From contig NZ_SSHJ01000011.1 in assembly GCF_005925345.1 (NCBI RefSeq), positions 78,883 through 142,882 of the forward strand: a stretch of 64,000 nt of DNA. Reading direction: 5' to 3'. The position numbers were made by a program, and so were the translations under genes. Below the pieces are notes generated by a model. That model made no database searches, was not told the DNA's origin, and worked only from the letters and a program-made list of their open reading frames with translations. Numbering within the stretch: position 1 is the first letter of the stretch; each line of letters starts with the position of its first letter. This document shows, in pieces, positions 18,437 through 27,385 of the stretch. Source of the DNA: Pedobacter ureilyticus (GTDB lineage Bacteria; Bacteroidota; Bacteroidia; Sphingobacteriales; Sphingobacteriaceae).

Positions 18437-18485
18437 AGATAAAGATGTTTTTCAACATCAAGATAGACAAATTTAATGAAACAAA

Positions 18486-18514
18486 AAAGGGACGGTGGTT
18501 AAACCTATCCCTTT
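18486..18514 (-). terminator. Terminator after pfkA
   Basis: Arms AAAGGGA (18486-18492) and TCCCTTT (18508-18514), with an inner GGTT/AACC pairing. On the minus strand the stem runs into a short T run (A run at 18483-18488). It lies about 90 bp past the pfkA stop and before yifB. Confidence 0.55.
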
Positions 18515-18604
18515 AAATATTTACAAACTAAACTTTATCGCTAGTAACCACCAGCCTTTTTGGCTAAAGCAGCTATTAGAAAAGTAGCCTTGGCTTTACA
18601 ATAA

Positions 18605-19588
18605 TTACAATGACAAAATCTCTGCTAATTGTAACCATGCTGGCGTAACTTGAGCGGCATCGATATGCTTAATAGCTTTAGAAAACGGTGTAAACACAAT
18701 TTCCTTATTAATTTGGCCAGCCATTACTTTAGATTTACCCGCCAACAAACCTTCTACCGCAGCTACGCCTAAACGACTTGCCAATACCCTATCTGCACAA
18801 GAAGGACTGCCGCCACGTTGAATATGACCCAATACCGAAACACGGATATCATGATGAGGAAATTTTTCTTTTAAAACCTCGCCAACATTGTAGGCACCTC
18901 CTGCTTCGTCGCCCTCGGCTACTACAATAATTTTTGATGCTTTGTCTTTACGTCCATGTTCTACCCTTTCAATCAAATCTTCGGTAGTCATTTTAGCCTC
19001 CGGAATTAAAATAGCCTCGGCTCCAACACCAATACCACTTCTCAAAGCGATCAAGCCCGAATCACGGCCCATTACCTCTACAATGAAAAGCCGATCATGA
19101 GATTCTGCAGTGTCCCTAATTTTATCTACCGCATTTACAACAGTATTAATGGCCGTATCGTAACCTATGGTTAAATCCGTACCTTCTAAATCATTATCAA
19201 TGGTGCCTGGCAAGCCAATAATTGGAAAATCGTATTCTTGGGAGAAGATATCCGCTCCCGTAAAAGTTCCGTCGCCACCAATCACCACTAAGGCATCAAT
19301 GTTACTTTCAATTAGGTTTTTATAAGCTTTAGCTCTTCCTTCTGGCGTCCTAAATTCATCACAACGGGCAGTCTTTAAAATGGTTCCTCCACGTTGAATG
19401 ATATTGGCCACAGATTTGCCATCCATCGGAAAAAAATCAGCGTTAATTAAACCGTCATACCCCCTTAAAATGCCTGTAACTTTTAACTTGTAGTATAAAC
19501 TACCTCTAACAACGGCCCTAATGGCTGCATTCATTCCTGGAGAATCTCCTCCAGAAGTTAGCACCCCTATATTTTGTATCTTACTCAT
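18605..19588 (-). CDS. pfkA: ATP-dependent 6-phosphofructokinase
   Basis: PfkA, 327 residues, phosphorylates fructose 6-phosphate to fructose 1,6-bisphosphate in glycolysis. Seen: GGDSPGMNAAIRAVVRG (ATP-binding start), IGGDGTFTGAD (the Gly after GGDGT marks ATP rather than PPi use), PGTIDNDLEGTDLTIGYDTA (catalytic TIDND with Asp base), EVMGRDSGLIAL (substrate-binding MGRxxG) and LGHIQRGGSPSCADR (allosteric/F6P-binding). Length matches the short homotetrameric bacterial type. The start codon abuts the stop of the upstream DsbD gene (19589), so the two are in one transcript even though their functions are unrelated. Confidence 0.96.
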   Translation of the reverse strand: MSKIQNIGVLTSGGDSPGMNAAIRAVVRGSLYYKLKVTGILRGYDGLINADFFPMDGKSVANIIQRGGTILKTARCDEFRTPEGRAKAYKNLIESNIDALVVIGGDGTFTGADIFSQEYDFPIIGLPGTIDNDLEGTDLTIGYDTAINTVVNAVDKIRDTAESHDRLFIVEVMGRDSGLIALRSGIGVGAEAILIPEAKMTTEDLIERVEHGRKDKASKIIVVAEGDEAGGAYNVGEVLKEKFPHHDIRVSVLGHIQRGGSPSCADRVLASRLGVAAVEGLLAGKSKVMAGQINKEIVFTPFSKAIKHIDAAQVTPAWLQLAEILSL

Positions 19589-21271
19589 TTATTTTTTGTT
19601 CGCAAATTCAGTTAAACCTTTATCGAGGTAACCCAAATAGGCATCTATATTAAATTCTACTCCAATTGGCGGAGAAACCAGTTCTTTTTCTTCGGTATCT
19701 AACAACACATAATAAGGTTGGGCAATAGTACCAAATCTTTCCGCCTGCAAATGTTGGAATTTTTTTCCAACCGTGTTTACTTGAGTTTTCAAGATTTGCG
19801 AATAAAATTGTTCGCTTTCTGGCAAAGCAGTTTTATCATCAGTATATAAAGAAACTACAATATAGTCTTCCTTTAACTTTTTTAACACTCTTTTGTCAGA
19901 CCATACGCGGGCTTCCATTTCTCTGCAGTTTACGCAACCGTGACCCGTAAAATCTAAAAACAAGGGCTTATTTACTTCTTTAGCATAAGCCAAAGCTTCT
20001 TCGTAATCAAAGTAGCCATCAATTCCATGTGGGATATGAAGAAAATCTGCATATTTTTTCTTTTTGCCAGATTCATCGCCATGCGAAGCGGTGCCACTAC
20101 CCTCTCCAATAACAAAATCTTGTGTAGCCAACGGCGGCACCAATGCACTCACAGCTTTTAAAGGAGCGCCAAACAAACCAGGAATTAAATACACTGCAAA
20201 AACAAAACTTGCTACAGCGATAAAAAACCTCGGTACCGAGATATAAGGCAAATCACTATCGTGAGAAAATTTGATTTTCCCCAACAAATAAACACCTAAA
20301 AGGATGGCCAAAACTATCCAAATGGCTAAGAAAACTTCTCTATCTAAAATACCCCAATGATAAGCTAGGTCTGCCGTAGAAAGAAATTTTAGTGACAAAC
20401 CCAATTCTAAGAAACCCAATACTACTTTAACCGAATTTAACCAACCCCCAGATTTAGGCAAGCCAGTCATTAAGCTTGGGAATACCGCAAATGTTGTAAA
20501 AATTAAAGCTAACGAAAGCGAAAAACCAAACATCACCACAACTGGCGTAAGCAAATCTGTATTGATAGCTACCAAAGAGGTTCCAATTAGTGGCCCAGTG
20601 CAAGAGAAAGATACCACAGCTAAAGTCGCCGCCATAAAAAATATCCCACCTAAGCCTTTAGAATCTGATTTCGCATCGAGCTTGTTTACTATAGAGCTTG
20701 GCAACATAATTTCAAACGCTCCCAAAAAGGAGATACCAAATATCAACAGGATAATGAATATAAATACATTAAAGAAACCATCGGTTGATATTTGATTAAG
20801 CGCACTTGCTCCCCAAATTAAAGTGATGATAATACCTAAACCCACATAAATAACAATGATAGACAGGCCATAGATAATGGCACTTCTGATGCCTTTGGCT
20901 TTACTTTCGGCCCGTTTGGTGAAAAATCCAACCGTAAGGGGCACCATTGGAAAAATACAAGGCAAAAAGAATGCAGCTAAGCCCGCCAATAGGCCCAACC
21001 CGAAGGTAACCCAAAGTGATGTTGGTTCGGTTGCAGGCGCAGCTGTTGCACTTCCACTTTTAACCGTATCTGTTACGACTTCTTTTGATGCAGGAATTTT
21101 ACTGTTGGCAATGCTATCTTCTGCAGAACCAATGGTGGTAAATTCTATGTCACCTATATCGGCAGTAGTTGCAGCAGTGTCTTCTTTAGAATCTTGTGCG
21201 TAACTACTATCGGCATAAAACACCGAAAATAATGCTATTAAAAGCACCAATAATAAATTTTGTTTATTCAT
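19589..21271 (-). CDS. dsbD: DsbD-type thiol:disulfide interchange protein, lacking alpha domain
   Basis: A 560-residue membrane thiol transporter. Signal peptide 1-25, a low-complexity linker (26-84), then about eight transmembrane helices (85-375) with the two redox Cys of the DsbD membrane domain, FFLPCIFPMVPL (Cys105) and SFSCTGPLIG (Cys224), and a C-terminal periplasmic thioredoxin domain (about 415-555) with CVNC at 446-449. It carries electrons from cytosolic thioredoxin to the periplasm. The N-terminal immunoglobulin-like alpha domain of E. coli DsbD is absent; it is encoded by the separate gene at 21516-21965, so the three redox centres are split over two proteins. Confidence 0.92.
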   Translation of the reverse strand: MNKQNLLLVLLIALFSVFYADSSYAQDSKEDTAATTADIGDIEFTTIGSAEDSIANSKIPASKEVVTDTVKSGSATAAPATEPTSLWVTFGLGLLAGLAAFFLPCIFPMVPLTVGFFTKRAESKAKGIRSAIIYGLSIIVIYVGLGIIITLIWGASALNQISTDGFFNVFIFIILLIFGISFLGAFEIMLPSSIVNKLDAKSDSKGLGGIFFMAATLAVVSFSCTGPLIGTSLVAINTDLLTPVVVMFGFSLSLALIFTTFAVFPSLMTGLPKSGGWLNSVKVVLGFLELGLSLKFLSTADLAYHWGILDREVFLAIWIVLAILLGVYLLGKIKFSHDSDLPYISVPRFFIAVASFVFAVYLIPGLFGAPLKAVSALVPPLATQDFVIGEGSGTASHGDESGKKKKYADFLHIPHGIDGYFDYEEALAYAKEVNKPLFLDFTGHGCVNCREMEARVWSDKRVLKKLKEDYIVVSLYTDDKTALPESEQFYSQILKTQVNTVGKKFQHLQAERFGTIAQPYYVLLDTEEKELVSPPIGVEFNIDAYLGYLDKGLTEFANKK

Positions 21272-21466
21272 TTGTGTGTTGTGTTGAAGGTGTGAAATTA
21301 ATGATAATTTTCTATTTATCAGGTCAATCGCACATCATAAAAGTCTATCAGTTTAGATACAACAAAAGCGAAGTTTATTTTACTAGAATTGAGGATTTAA
21401 CCCAAGAGTGTAGTCAGTTAATACTAAAGCGGTTAAACCAGTAGGTTTTACTAAAAGCCGTAAATA

Positions 21467-21496
21467 AAGAAAGGAACACCATGGCGTTCCTTTCTT
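21467..21496 (-). terminator. Hairpin after the DsbD-alpha gene
   Basis: Perfect 11-bp arms AAGAAAGGAAC (21467-21477) and GTTCCTTTCTT (21486-21496) with an 8-nt loop, 20 bp past the stop of 21516-21965 on the minus strand. The following T run is weak (TTTATTTA), so termination may be partial. Confidence 0.6.
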
Positions 21497-21515
21497 GCTT
21501 ACAATATAAATCGAA

Positions 21516-21965
21516 TTATTTTACTGGGATACTAAAACTAACTTCACTTGGTGGCAAACATTGCTTATCATCGCAAACCATAAACTCTACCTTACCTTTT
21601 ACAGCAGTAGTAGCTTTATTCAATTTTACCTTTTGCGTAAAAAGCACTTCGTTCTCAAAGTAACTTACATCCATTTTAAATACTTTTTCATACTTAGTAA
21701 TAGGCTTAGGCTCCATTGTTTTACCTACCAAAGTATAATCTTTTGAAGACGTAAAAGTAAACTCAGTTCTATTTGGGCCACCTGGCTTCATGTTTTGCGA
21801 ATAAAGATGCCAATTAGGATCTATGCTAGCTTTAATGTAAAGAGTTGCTTCGTTTTTACCGGTTTTTTTTGCCGCATATTGCCATGTAACTGGATTTTCC
21901 AATTGGGCAAACGCACTGATGGTGGTCATTACTACCATCGTTAGGATTAAAGTGATTTTTTTCAT
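21516..21965 (-). CDS. Stand-alone DsbD alpha-like periplasmic domain
   Basis: A 149-residue exported protein: signal peptide (1-20, MKKITL...SAFAQ) and one immunoglobulin-like domain resembling the N-terminal domain of DsbD. The redox pair sits in FMVCDDKQCLPPSEV (Cys131 and Cys136), matching the C-x4/5-C-x-P-P pattern of nDsbD, so it should receive electrons from the DsbD thioredoxin domain and pass them to periplasmic clients. I chose the Met at 21965 over 21992 because it starts a textbook signal peptide. The gene lies upstream of dsbD on the same strand but a terminator-like hairpin and 244 bp separate them. Confidence 0.85.
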   Translation of the reverse strand: MKKITLILTMVVMTTISAFAQLENPVTWQYAAKKTGKNEATLYIKASIDPNWHLYSQNMKPGGPNRTEFTFTSSKDYTLVGKTMEPKPITKYEKVFKMDVSYFENEVLFTQKVKLNKATTAVKGKVEFMVCDDKQCLPPSEVSFSIPVK

Positions 21966-22010
21966 GTGTTTATAAAAGTTAGTCAAATACAATTTTAATG
22001 TTCTAGGTGG

Positions 22011-22781
22011 TTAAATAAAAGCAACTTCCTTAAACCCAAATTCGACAGTCGCCGAGTCAATTGGTTTAATTCTTAATAAGCCTGTTTCACTAATACCTTC
22101 TATTTTACCTTCAAAAACTTGGCCATTGTGGTTATACCTTGCAATTTTATTTAACCTATACAGCCTACTAACGTACAAATCTCTCAAGTTTGTACCTCTA
22201 CCGGCTCTTAATTTTAAATATAACTGTTCAATTTGCGTGCAAATCTCAGCCAAAAGAGCCATTAAATTTACATCTTGTTGTAAAATTTGTGCTATCGAAA
22301 CTGTTCTATCTTTAAGCTCGCCTTCAAACACCAACTGGTTAATGTTTAATCCTATGCCAATAATGCTTTGTTTAATCAATCTGCCAACAATCAAATTTTC
22401 TATCAAAACGCCGCCAATTTTCTTATCATTCAAATAAATATCATTTGGCCACTTTACAGTTAGTCCATCTGGCAAATACTTTAGCAAAACATCATTTAAC
22501 GCAACAGAAACAAGCATATTTAAAACAAACTGCTGCTCTATAGCAATAAAACTTGGCCTTAACAACAAACTGAACGTTAAATTTTTACCGGGTTCTGCAT
22601 GCCACACGTTACCTAATTGCCCTCTCCCAGCAAACTGATGCTCTGCCATAATTACAGTACCTTCTGGCAATGGCTCGGAATTTGAAGTTAAGTTTTTCAG
22701 ATAATTATTAGTAGAATCAACCGCTGATAATTTGATGAGATTTTGACCAACAAATAATGTTGAAAAAGTGTTATTTTGCAA
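22011..22781 (-). CDS. birA: Biotin--[acetyl-CoA-carboxylase] ligase
   Basis: A 256-residue biotin protein ligase of the short (non-repressor) class: no N-terminal helix-turn-helix. It forms biotinyl-AMP and attaches biotin to the carrier domain of acetyl-CoA carboxylase. Motifs: VDSTNNYLKNL, the catalytic loop AGRGQLGNVWHAEPGKNLTFSLLLRP split around GRGQ, VKWPNDIYLNDKKIGGVLIE (Lys-Trp-Pro-Asn-Asp), and a C-terminal SH3-like domain. The start appears to be TTG (22779-22781); no in-frame ATG lies upstream before a stop, and the product then begins like relatives. Divergent from rsfS with 45 bp between them. Confidence 0.92.
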   Translation of the reverse strand: MQNNTFSTLFVGQNLIKLSAVDSTNNYLKNLTSNSEPLPEGTVIMAEHQFAGRGQLGNVWHAEPGKNLTFSLLLRPSFIAIEQQFVLNMLVSVALNDVLLKYLPDGLTVKWPNDIYLNDKKIGGVLIENLIVGRLIKQSIIGIGLNINQLVFEGELKDRTVSIAQILQQDVNLMALLAEICTQIEQLYLKLRAGRGTNLRDLYVSRLYRLNKIARYNHNGQVFEGKIEGISETGLLRIKPIDSATVEFGFKEVAFI

Positions 22782-22826
22782 GTGTTGATTTTTATAATTT
22801 ATTGAAGACCAAAATTAATTTTTTTA

Positions 22827-23201
22827 ATGGTAAAAAAGAAAAATGCCAACCTTTCTACATACCTATCTGAAATAGCCGTACAAGGCATTCAAGAAAAAAA
22901 AGGGAACGATATTGTGCGATTAGATTTAAGGGAACTGAACAGCTCAGTTTCTGATTATTTTGTAATTTGTAATGCAGATTCTTCTACGCAAGTAAAAGCA
23001 ATTGCCGATAGTGTAGAGGATGAGATCTATAAATTAACCCAAACCCACCCCTGGAGAAAAGAAGGACAAGACAACGCAGAGTGGATTATTTTAGACTATT
23101 TAGACGTTGTAATTCATATATTTAGGACCGAGAAACGTGATTTCTTTGGTATAGAAGAATTATGGGGCGATGCAGAAGCCACCACATATAAGAGTGCATA
23201 A
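22827..23201 (+). CDS. rsfS: Ribosome silencing factor RsfS
   Basis: RsfS (RsfA/YbeB/Iojap family), 124 residues. It binds L14 of the 50S subunit and blocks subunit joining under starvation. Family features: DIVRLDLRELNSSVSDYFVICNADSSTQVKAIADSVEDE and WIILDYLDVVIHIFRTEKRDFFGIEELWGDA, each read in segments; the latter is the classical C-terminal W-x-D-x4-V-H-x-F block. It is followed after 19 bp by ftsH, a common Bacteroidota order. Confidence 0.94.
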   Translation: MVKKKNANLSTYLSEIAVQGIQEKKGNDIVRLDLRELNSSVSDYFVICNADSSTQVKAIADSVEDEIYKLTQTHPWRKEGQDNAEWIILDYLDVVIHIFRTEKRDFFGIEELWGDAEATTYKSA

Positions 23202-23220
23202 CTCGTTAACAAGATTTTAC

Positions 23221-25311
23221 ATGGAACAGAAAAACAATTCAACCAACCCAACAGATAAGCCCAATAAACCAGCTAAGCGAATGCCTAACATTCCTAAACG
23301 CCCTCAAAAAACACCAAAATTTAACATTTTTTGGGTGTATGCAGCCATCATTATTGGGCTTATAGCAGTCAACTTCCTATTTAATTCTGATAATGCCCAA
23401 CAGGTAAGTTATAGTACTTTCGAAAAAGAAATGCTTATCCCAGGTGATGTGCAAAAAATTATCTCCTATAAAGCAGACGACATTGTGAAGGCTGAGGTAT
23501 ATATTAAAGACGCCAAAAAGGAAGATCCGAAGTATAAGAAATATCAAAACAAAACTGGTTTCGGAAACAGCAAAGGACCGATGGTAGTTTTCAATGCTGC
23601 ATCGCCAGATCAGTTAGATAGGCTATTGAAAGAATCTCAGGTTAACGTACCAGCAGAAAACCAGATCAAAGCAGAGCCAGTTTCAAAATCTAATGCGTGG
23701 GCAGGTGTGTTTATCAATATCATTTTACCACTACTACTATTTGCAGGCCTGTGGATTTTTATGATGCGCCGTATGAGTGGCGGCGGAGGCGGTGGAGGCG
23801 GCCAGATCTTCAATATTGGCAAATCTAAAGCAACATTATTTGATAAAGAGAGCCAAGTGAACATTACATTTAATGATGTTGCTGGTTTAACCGAGGCCAA
23901 GCAAGAAGTAATGGAAATTGTAGATTTCTTGAAAAACCCTAAAAGATATACCAATTTGGGAGGTAAAATTCCAAAAGGTGCTTTATTAGTTGGTTCGCCG
24001 GGTACTGGTAAAACTTTATTGGCCAAGGCTGTAGCTGGCGAAGCTCAAGTTCCTTTTTTCTCTTTATCAGGATCTGATTTTGTGGAGATGTTTGTAGGTG
24101 TAGGTGCGTCTCGCGTTCGCGATTTATTTAAGCAAGCTAAAGACAAGGCTCCTTGTATCATCTTTATTGATGAGATTGATGCCATTGGCAGAGCCAGAGG
24201 AAAAGGCAACATGATGGGCGGAAATGATGAGCGTGAAAATACCTTGAACCAATTGCTAGTTGAAATGGACGGTTTTGGTACCGATAGCGGCATCATTATT
24301 ATGGCAGCAACCAATAGAGCCGATGTATTAGACAACGCCCTGCTAAGACCAGGCCGTTTTGATAGACAGATTTACGTTGACATGCCAGACATTAACGAAC
24401 GTAAAGAAATCTTCAATGTGCATTTGAAACCAATTAAATTAGAAGATAACATTGATATCAACTTTTTGGCAAAACAAACACCCGGTTTTTCTGGTGCCGA
24501 CATCGCCAACTTGTGTAACGAAGCAGCACTAATTGCAGCAAGGAAAGGACACGAATCGGTAACAAAACAAGACTTTTTAGACGCCGTAGATAGAATTATT
24601 GGCGGTTTAGAAAAGAAAAACAAAATCATTACCAAAGAAGAAAAACGAGCAATTGCTTTTCACGAAGCAGGACACGCAACCGTTTCTTGGTTATTGCCAC
24701 ATGCGCATCCACTAATTAAAGTAACTATTGTACCGCGTGGACAATCTTTAGGTGCTGCTTGGTATTTACCAGAAGAAAGAAGTATTACTACCACAGAACA
24801 AATTTTAGACGAAATGTGTGCTACCATGGGCGGTAGAGCTGCAGAGAAAATTACTTTTGGCAAAATTAGTACTGGAGCTTTAAGCGATCTAGAAAAAGTA
24901 ACTAAGCAGGCTTATGCCATGGTCTCTATGTATGGCTTAAACGATAAGCTAGGTAATATTTCTTACTACGATTCTAGGGGTCAAGAAAGCTTCACCAAGC
25001 CTTACTCTGAAGCAACTGCCAGAATTATTGACGAAGAGGCCAGCAAAATTATTGAAGAACAATATGCCCGTGCCTTGCAAATATTAGCAGACAACCAAGA
25101 AAACTTGGGTAAACTGGCAGAAAAGCTCCTAACTTCTGAAGTGATCTTTAAAGAAGATTTGGAGGAAATTTTTGGAAAGCGCCCGTCTGATAACGAAGGC
25201 ACCGAACTATTGGCAGAAAACGTTCCTTTTGAAAATGTTACGCCGAGCGAAGTTCCAACGTTAGAAAACAAAGACCTTCCTAATAACAACAATACAGGAG
25301 TTAGTCATTAA
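23221..25311 (+). CDS. ftsH: ATP-dependent zinc metalloprotease FtsH
   Basis: Membrane-bound AAA+ protease that degrades membrane and regulatory proteins. I place the start at ATG 23221 ([16 protein letters not shown]); an upstream in-frame TTG-type start at 23170 would overlap rsfS. The 696-residue product has two N-terminal TM helices (about 38-55 and 159-180) bordering a periplasmic domain, a glycine run, Walker A GSPGTGKT (about 258-265), Walker [12 protein letters not shown], the second region of homology ([20 protein letters not shown]) and the zinc site HEAGH (about 481-485). The C-terminus is long and polar. A strong terminator follows at once. Confidence 0.96.
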   Translation: MEQKNNSTNPTDKPNKPAKRMPNIPKRPQKTPKFNIFWVYAAIIIGLIAVNFLFNSDNAQQVSYSTFEKEMLIPGDVQKIISYKADDIVKAEVYIKDAKKEDPKYKKYQNKTGFGNSKGPMVVFNAASPDQLDRLLKESQVNVPAENQIKAEPVSKSNAWAGVFINIILPLLLFAGLWIFMMRRMSGGGGGGGGQIFNIGKSKATLFDKESQVNITFNDVAGLTEAKQEVMEIVDFLKNPKRYTNLGGKIPKGALLVGSPGTGKTLLAKAVAGEAQVPFFSLSGSDFVEMFVGVGASRVRDLFKQAKDKAPCIIFIDEIDAIGRARGKGNMMGGNDERENTLNQLLVEMDGFGTDSGIIIMAATNRADVLDNALLRPGRFDRQIYVDMPDINERKEIFNVHLKPIKLEDNIDINFLAKQTPGFSGADIANLCNEAALIAARKGHESVTKQDFLDAVDRIIGGLEKKNKIITKEEKRAIAFHEAGHATVSWLLPHAHPLIKVTIVPRGQSLGAAWYLPEERSITTTEQILDEMCATMGGRAAEKITFGKISTGALSDLEKVTKQAYAMVSMYGLNDKLGNISYYDSRGQESFTKPYSEATARIIDEEASKIIEEQYARALQILADNQENLGKLAEKLLTSEVIFKEDLEEIFGKRPSDNEGTELLAENVPFENVTPSEVPTLENKDLPNNNNTGVSH

Positions 25312-25316
25312 ATTTT

Positions 25317-25346
25317 ATCCCGAGGTAAACTCGGGATTTTTTTTTT
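25317..25346 (+). terminator. Rho-independent terminator of ftsH
   Basis: Perfect 8-bp stem ATCCCGAG (25317-25324) and CTCGGGAT (25330-25337), 5-nt loop, followed by ten T residues. It begins six bases after the ftsH stop. Confidence 0.92.
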
Positions 25347-25362
25347 GTACTGCTATTTTACG

Positions 25363-25447
25363 GCCACAGATGCACAAATTTTTGACGCGAGAATAAATTA
25401 TATTTTTTAAACGATTAAAATTTATAGAGAAATACCATCTGTGGCTA
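25363..25447. repeat. Short inverted-repeat element, GCCACAGATG termini
   Basis: The ends GCCACAGATG (25363-25372) and CATCTGTGGC (25436-25445) are perfect reverse complements around an AT-rich core. The same ends, plus the adjoining GCACA-ATTTT on the left, occur at 41869-42009, so this is a dispersed MITE-like or REP-like unit with variable core. Confidence 0.7.
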
Positions 25448-25482
25448 AAAATTCTCAGCAACATCAATAATTTTTACTTTCC

Positions 25483-25514
25483 TTGATAACGCAACATTAC
25501 AATACTTACATTTG
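25483..25514 (+). promoter_or_regulatory. Promoter of the LUD gene
   Basis: Bacteroidota-type promoter: TTG at 25483-25485, 21-nt spacer, TACATTTG (TAnnTTTG) at 25507-25514. The -7 box ends only six bases before the ATG at 25521, so the transcript should be leaderless or nearly so. Confidence 0.65.
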
Positions 25515-25520
25515 CAAGCA

Positions 25521-26165
25521 ATGAAAGAAAACATTACCTCAAAAGAATTAATGCTTAAAAAGATAAGGAAAGCGCTATTGGAAAAACGTGACAATCCTTA
25601 TCCTAATTTAGAAGAAAATCCGCTTTACCAACAAAATGAAGAGGAGCTTGAAATTCTATTTGCCGAGCAGCTGAGCGCCGTGTCAGGAAATTTTATTTTC
25701 TGCGAAAACGGAGTTGATTTTATTGAGAACATTCTGGAATTGGCCGATAGATATAAATGGCGCAAAATTTATTGTTGGGAGCCCGAACTGCAACAACTGT
25801 TAAGCACCTATGAATTTCCGTTCTACCAAACCGATAAAGATTTTGAACAAGCTGAAGTAGGAATTACCATGTGCGAAGCTTTGGTGGCTCGCAACGGTTC
25901 GGTAATGGTAAGTAATCACAATGCCGCAGGCAGAAGGTTAAGTATTTTTCCACACCACCATATTGTAATAGCCAGAACAGGCCAATTGGTGTTAGATCTG
26001 AAAGATGCTTTTCAGCTACTAAAAAATAAATATGGCAATCAACTACCAACCATGATTAGCAATATTACCGGACCCAGCCGCACTGCCGACATTGAAAAAA
26101 CTTTAGTGTTGGGCGCACACGGCCCTAAAGAACTTTTTGTATTCCTAATTGATGAATTTTCTTAA
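25521..26165 (+). CDS. LUD-domain protein (LutC/YkgG-like)
   Basis: A 214-residue single LUD-domain protein. LutC, a relative, is one of three subunits of the lactate oxidation complex, but no LutA or LutB-like Fe-S gene is present here, so lactate use is not supported. Signatures: VGITMCEALVARNGSVMVSN (consensus G.t.a..liAetGSvv..s) and the C-terminal ISNITGPSRTADIEKTLVLGAHGPKELFVFLI (S-G-P-S-x-T-A-D-I-E...G.HGP). I start it at ATG 25521 rather than the TTG at 25512, because a promoter -7 box covers the latter. In Bacteroidota it commonly follows ftsH; its role there is unknown. Confidence 0.88.
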   Translation: MKENITSKELMLKKIRKALLEKRDNPYPNLEENPLYQQNEEELEILFAEQLSAVSGNFIFCENGVDFIENILELADRYKWRKIYCWEPELQQLLSTYEFPFYQTDKDFEQAEVGITMCEALVARNGSVMVSNHNAAGRRLSIFPHHHIVIARTGQLVLDLKDAFQLLKNKYGNQLPTMISNITGPSRTADIEKTLVLGAHGPKELFVFLIDEFS

Positions 26166-26241
26166 AGAATTTTGTTCTATCCTTAAACAGTATTACATTT
26201 ATACCAAATACCAAATTGGTTTAAAGTAATTTTCTTTTTAT

Positions 26242-27312
26242 ATGAACAAAATTCAATCGGTAATTACCGGTACAGGGAGCTATATTCCCGAAAATATAAT
26301 TGCTGGAAAACACTTTCTTGAGCATACTTTTTTTGATGGCGGTGTAAAAATAGACAAGGATAATGAAGAGATTGTTCAAAAATTTGCGGACATTACCGAA
26401 ATTAACGAAAGGCGCTACATTGACGACCATCAACTAAACCACGACATAGGTACTATTGCCGCTCAACGAGCAATAGAAGATGCCGGTATCGATAAAGAAA
26501 CCTTAGATTATATTTTATTTTGCCATAACTTTGGGGATGTAAAACTGGGCAGCAACAGGGTAGATATGCTGCCTGCTTTAGCAGCAAAAGTTAAAGTGCA
26601 GTTGGGCATTACCAATCCAGATTGCGTGGCCTTCGATATCATTTTTGGTTGCCCAGGATGGGTACAGGGGATGATACAGGCAGACTACCTCATTAAGTCT
26701 GGCGATGCCAAAAAAGTATTGGTTATCGGTGCAGAAACACTTTCGAGAATTGTAGACCACCATGATCGCGACAGCATGATTTTTGCCGATGGCGCTGGTG
26801 CAACTATTCTAGAAGCGGTAGAAGGAGAAGAAAAAACCGGAATTTTAGCACATAAAGCCCAAACTCATGCCAGCCATGCGGATATGCTAATTATGGGTGC
26901 AAGCAACAATCCGGCAGAAGACAATGGCAATGCCTATATTAAAATGAAAGGCCGAAAACTATATGAATTTGCTGTAGTTACGGTTCCACAATTGGTAAAA
27001 CAGGCCATAGACAAATCTGGCCTAGATGTAAAACAAATCAAAATGGTTTTTATCCATCAAGCTAATGGCAAAATGGACCATGCCATTATGAAGCGCTTGT
27101 TTAAACTTTACGGAGAAGATAGCGTTCCCGAAAAATTAGTGCCAATGACCATTTCTTGGCTCGGCAACAGTTCTGTAGCAACGGTACCAACGCTTATAGA
27201 TTTGGTACTAAAAAACAAAGTTGATGGTTACCAGATCCAAAAAGGAGACCATGCCGTGTTTGCTTCGGTAGGTGCTGGTATGCATATCAATGCAATAGTT
27301 TACAAATTCTAG
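26242..27312 (+). CDS. 3-oxoacyl-ACP synthase III-like protein
   Basis: A 356-residue thiolase-fold condensing enzyme similar to FabH. The catalytic triad appears complete: Cys at about residue 137 in FDIIFGCPGWVQGM, His in FIHQANGKMDHAI, and Asn in WLGNSSVATVP. The N-terminus ITGTGSYIPENII and the C-terminus VGAGMHINAIVYKF are typical. It could initiate fatty-acid synthesis or a related pathway; the sequence at the active-site helix (CPGW rather than CAGF) is slightly different from housekeeping FabH, so a specialised acyl substrate is possible. ACCAAATTGGT, a short palindrome, lies at 26210-26220 just upstream. No acyl carrier protein gene is adjacent. Confidence 0.85.
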   Translation: MNKIQSVITGTGSYIPENIIAGKHFLEHTFFDGGVKIDKDNEEIVQKFADITEINERRYIDDHQLNHDIGTIAAQRAIEDAGIDKETLDYILFCHNFGDVKLGSNRVDMLPALAAKVKVQLGITNPDCVAFDIIFGCPGWVQGMIQADYLIKSGDAKKVLVIGAETLSRIVDHHDRDSMIFADGAGATILEAVEGEEKTGILAHKAQTHASHADMLIMGASNNPAEDNGNAYIKMKGRKLYEFAVVTVPQLVKQAIDKSGLDVKQIKMVFIHQANGKMDHAIMKRLFKLYGEDSVPEKLVPMTISWLGNSSVATVPTLIDLVLKNKVDGYQIQKGDHAVFASVGAGMHINAIVYKF

Positions 27313-27322
27313 ATAAAAGAAC

Positions 27323-27375
27323 AAGGAGTAAAGACCAAGGATTTTTTGTAATTAGGTCTTTGTTCTTTACTCCTT
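27323..27375. terminator. Bidirectional terminator hairpin
   Basis: Perfect 12-bp arms AAGGAGTAAAGA (27323-27334) and TCTTTACTCCTT (27364-27375) between the convergent synthase and TPR genes. The loop carries a T6 run, and A/T-rich flanks follow on both strands. Confidence 0.55.
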
Positions 27376-27385
27376 AATCCTTATT

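Noticed and set aside
21196..21444. An 82-codon plus-strand frame upstream of dsbD
   Set aside because: It starts antisense within dsbD and its product shows no conserved pattern; it is most likely a chance frame in the spacer.
25521..26165. Lactate utilisation (lutC)
   Set aside because: No LutA or LutB Fe-S protein is nearby; a single LUD protein after ftsH is a common Bacteroidota arrangement of unknown role.
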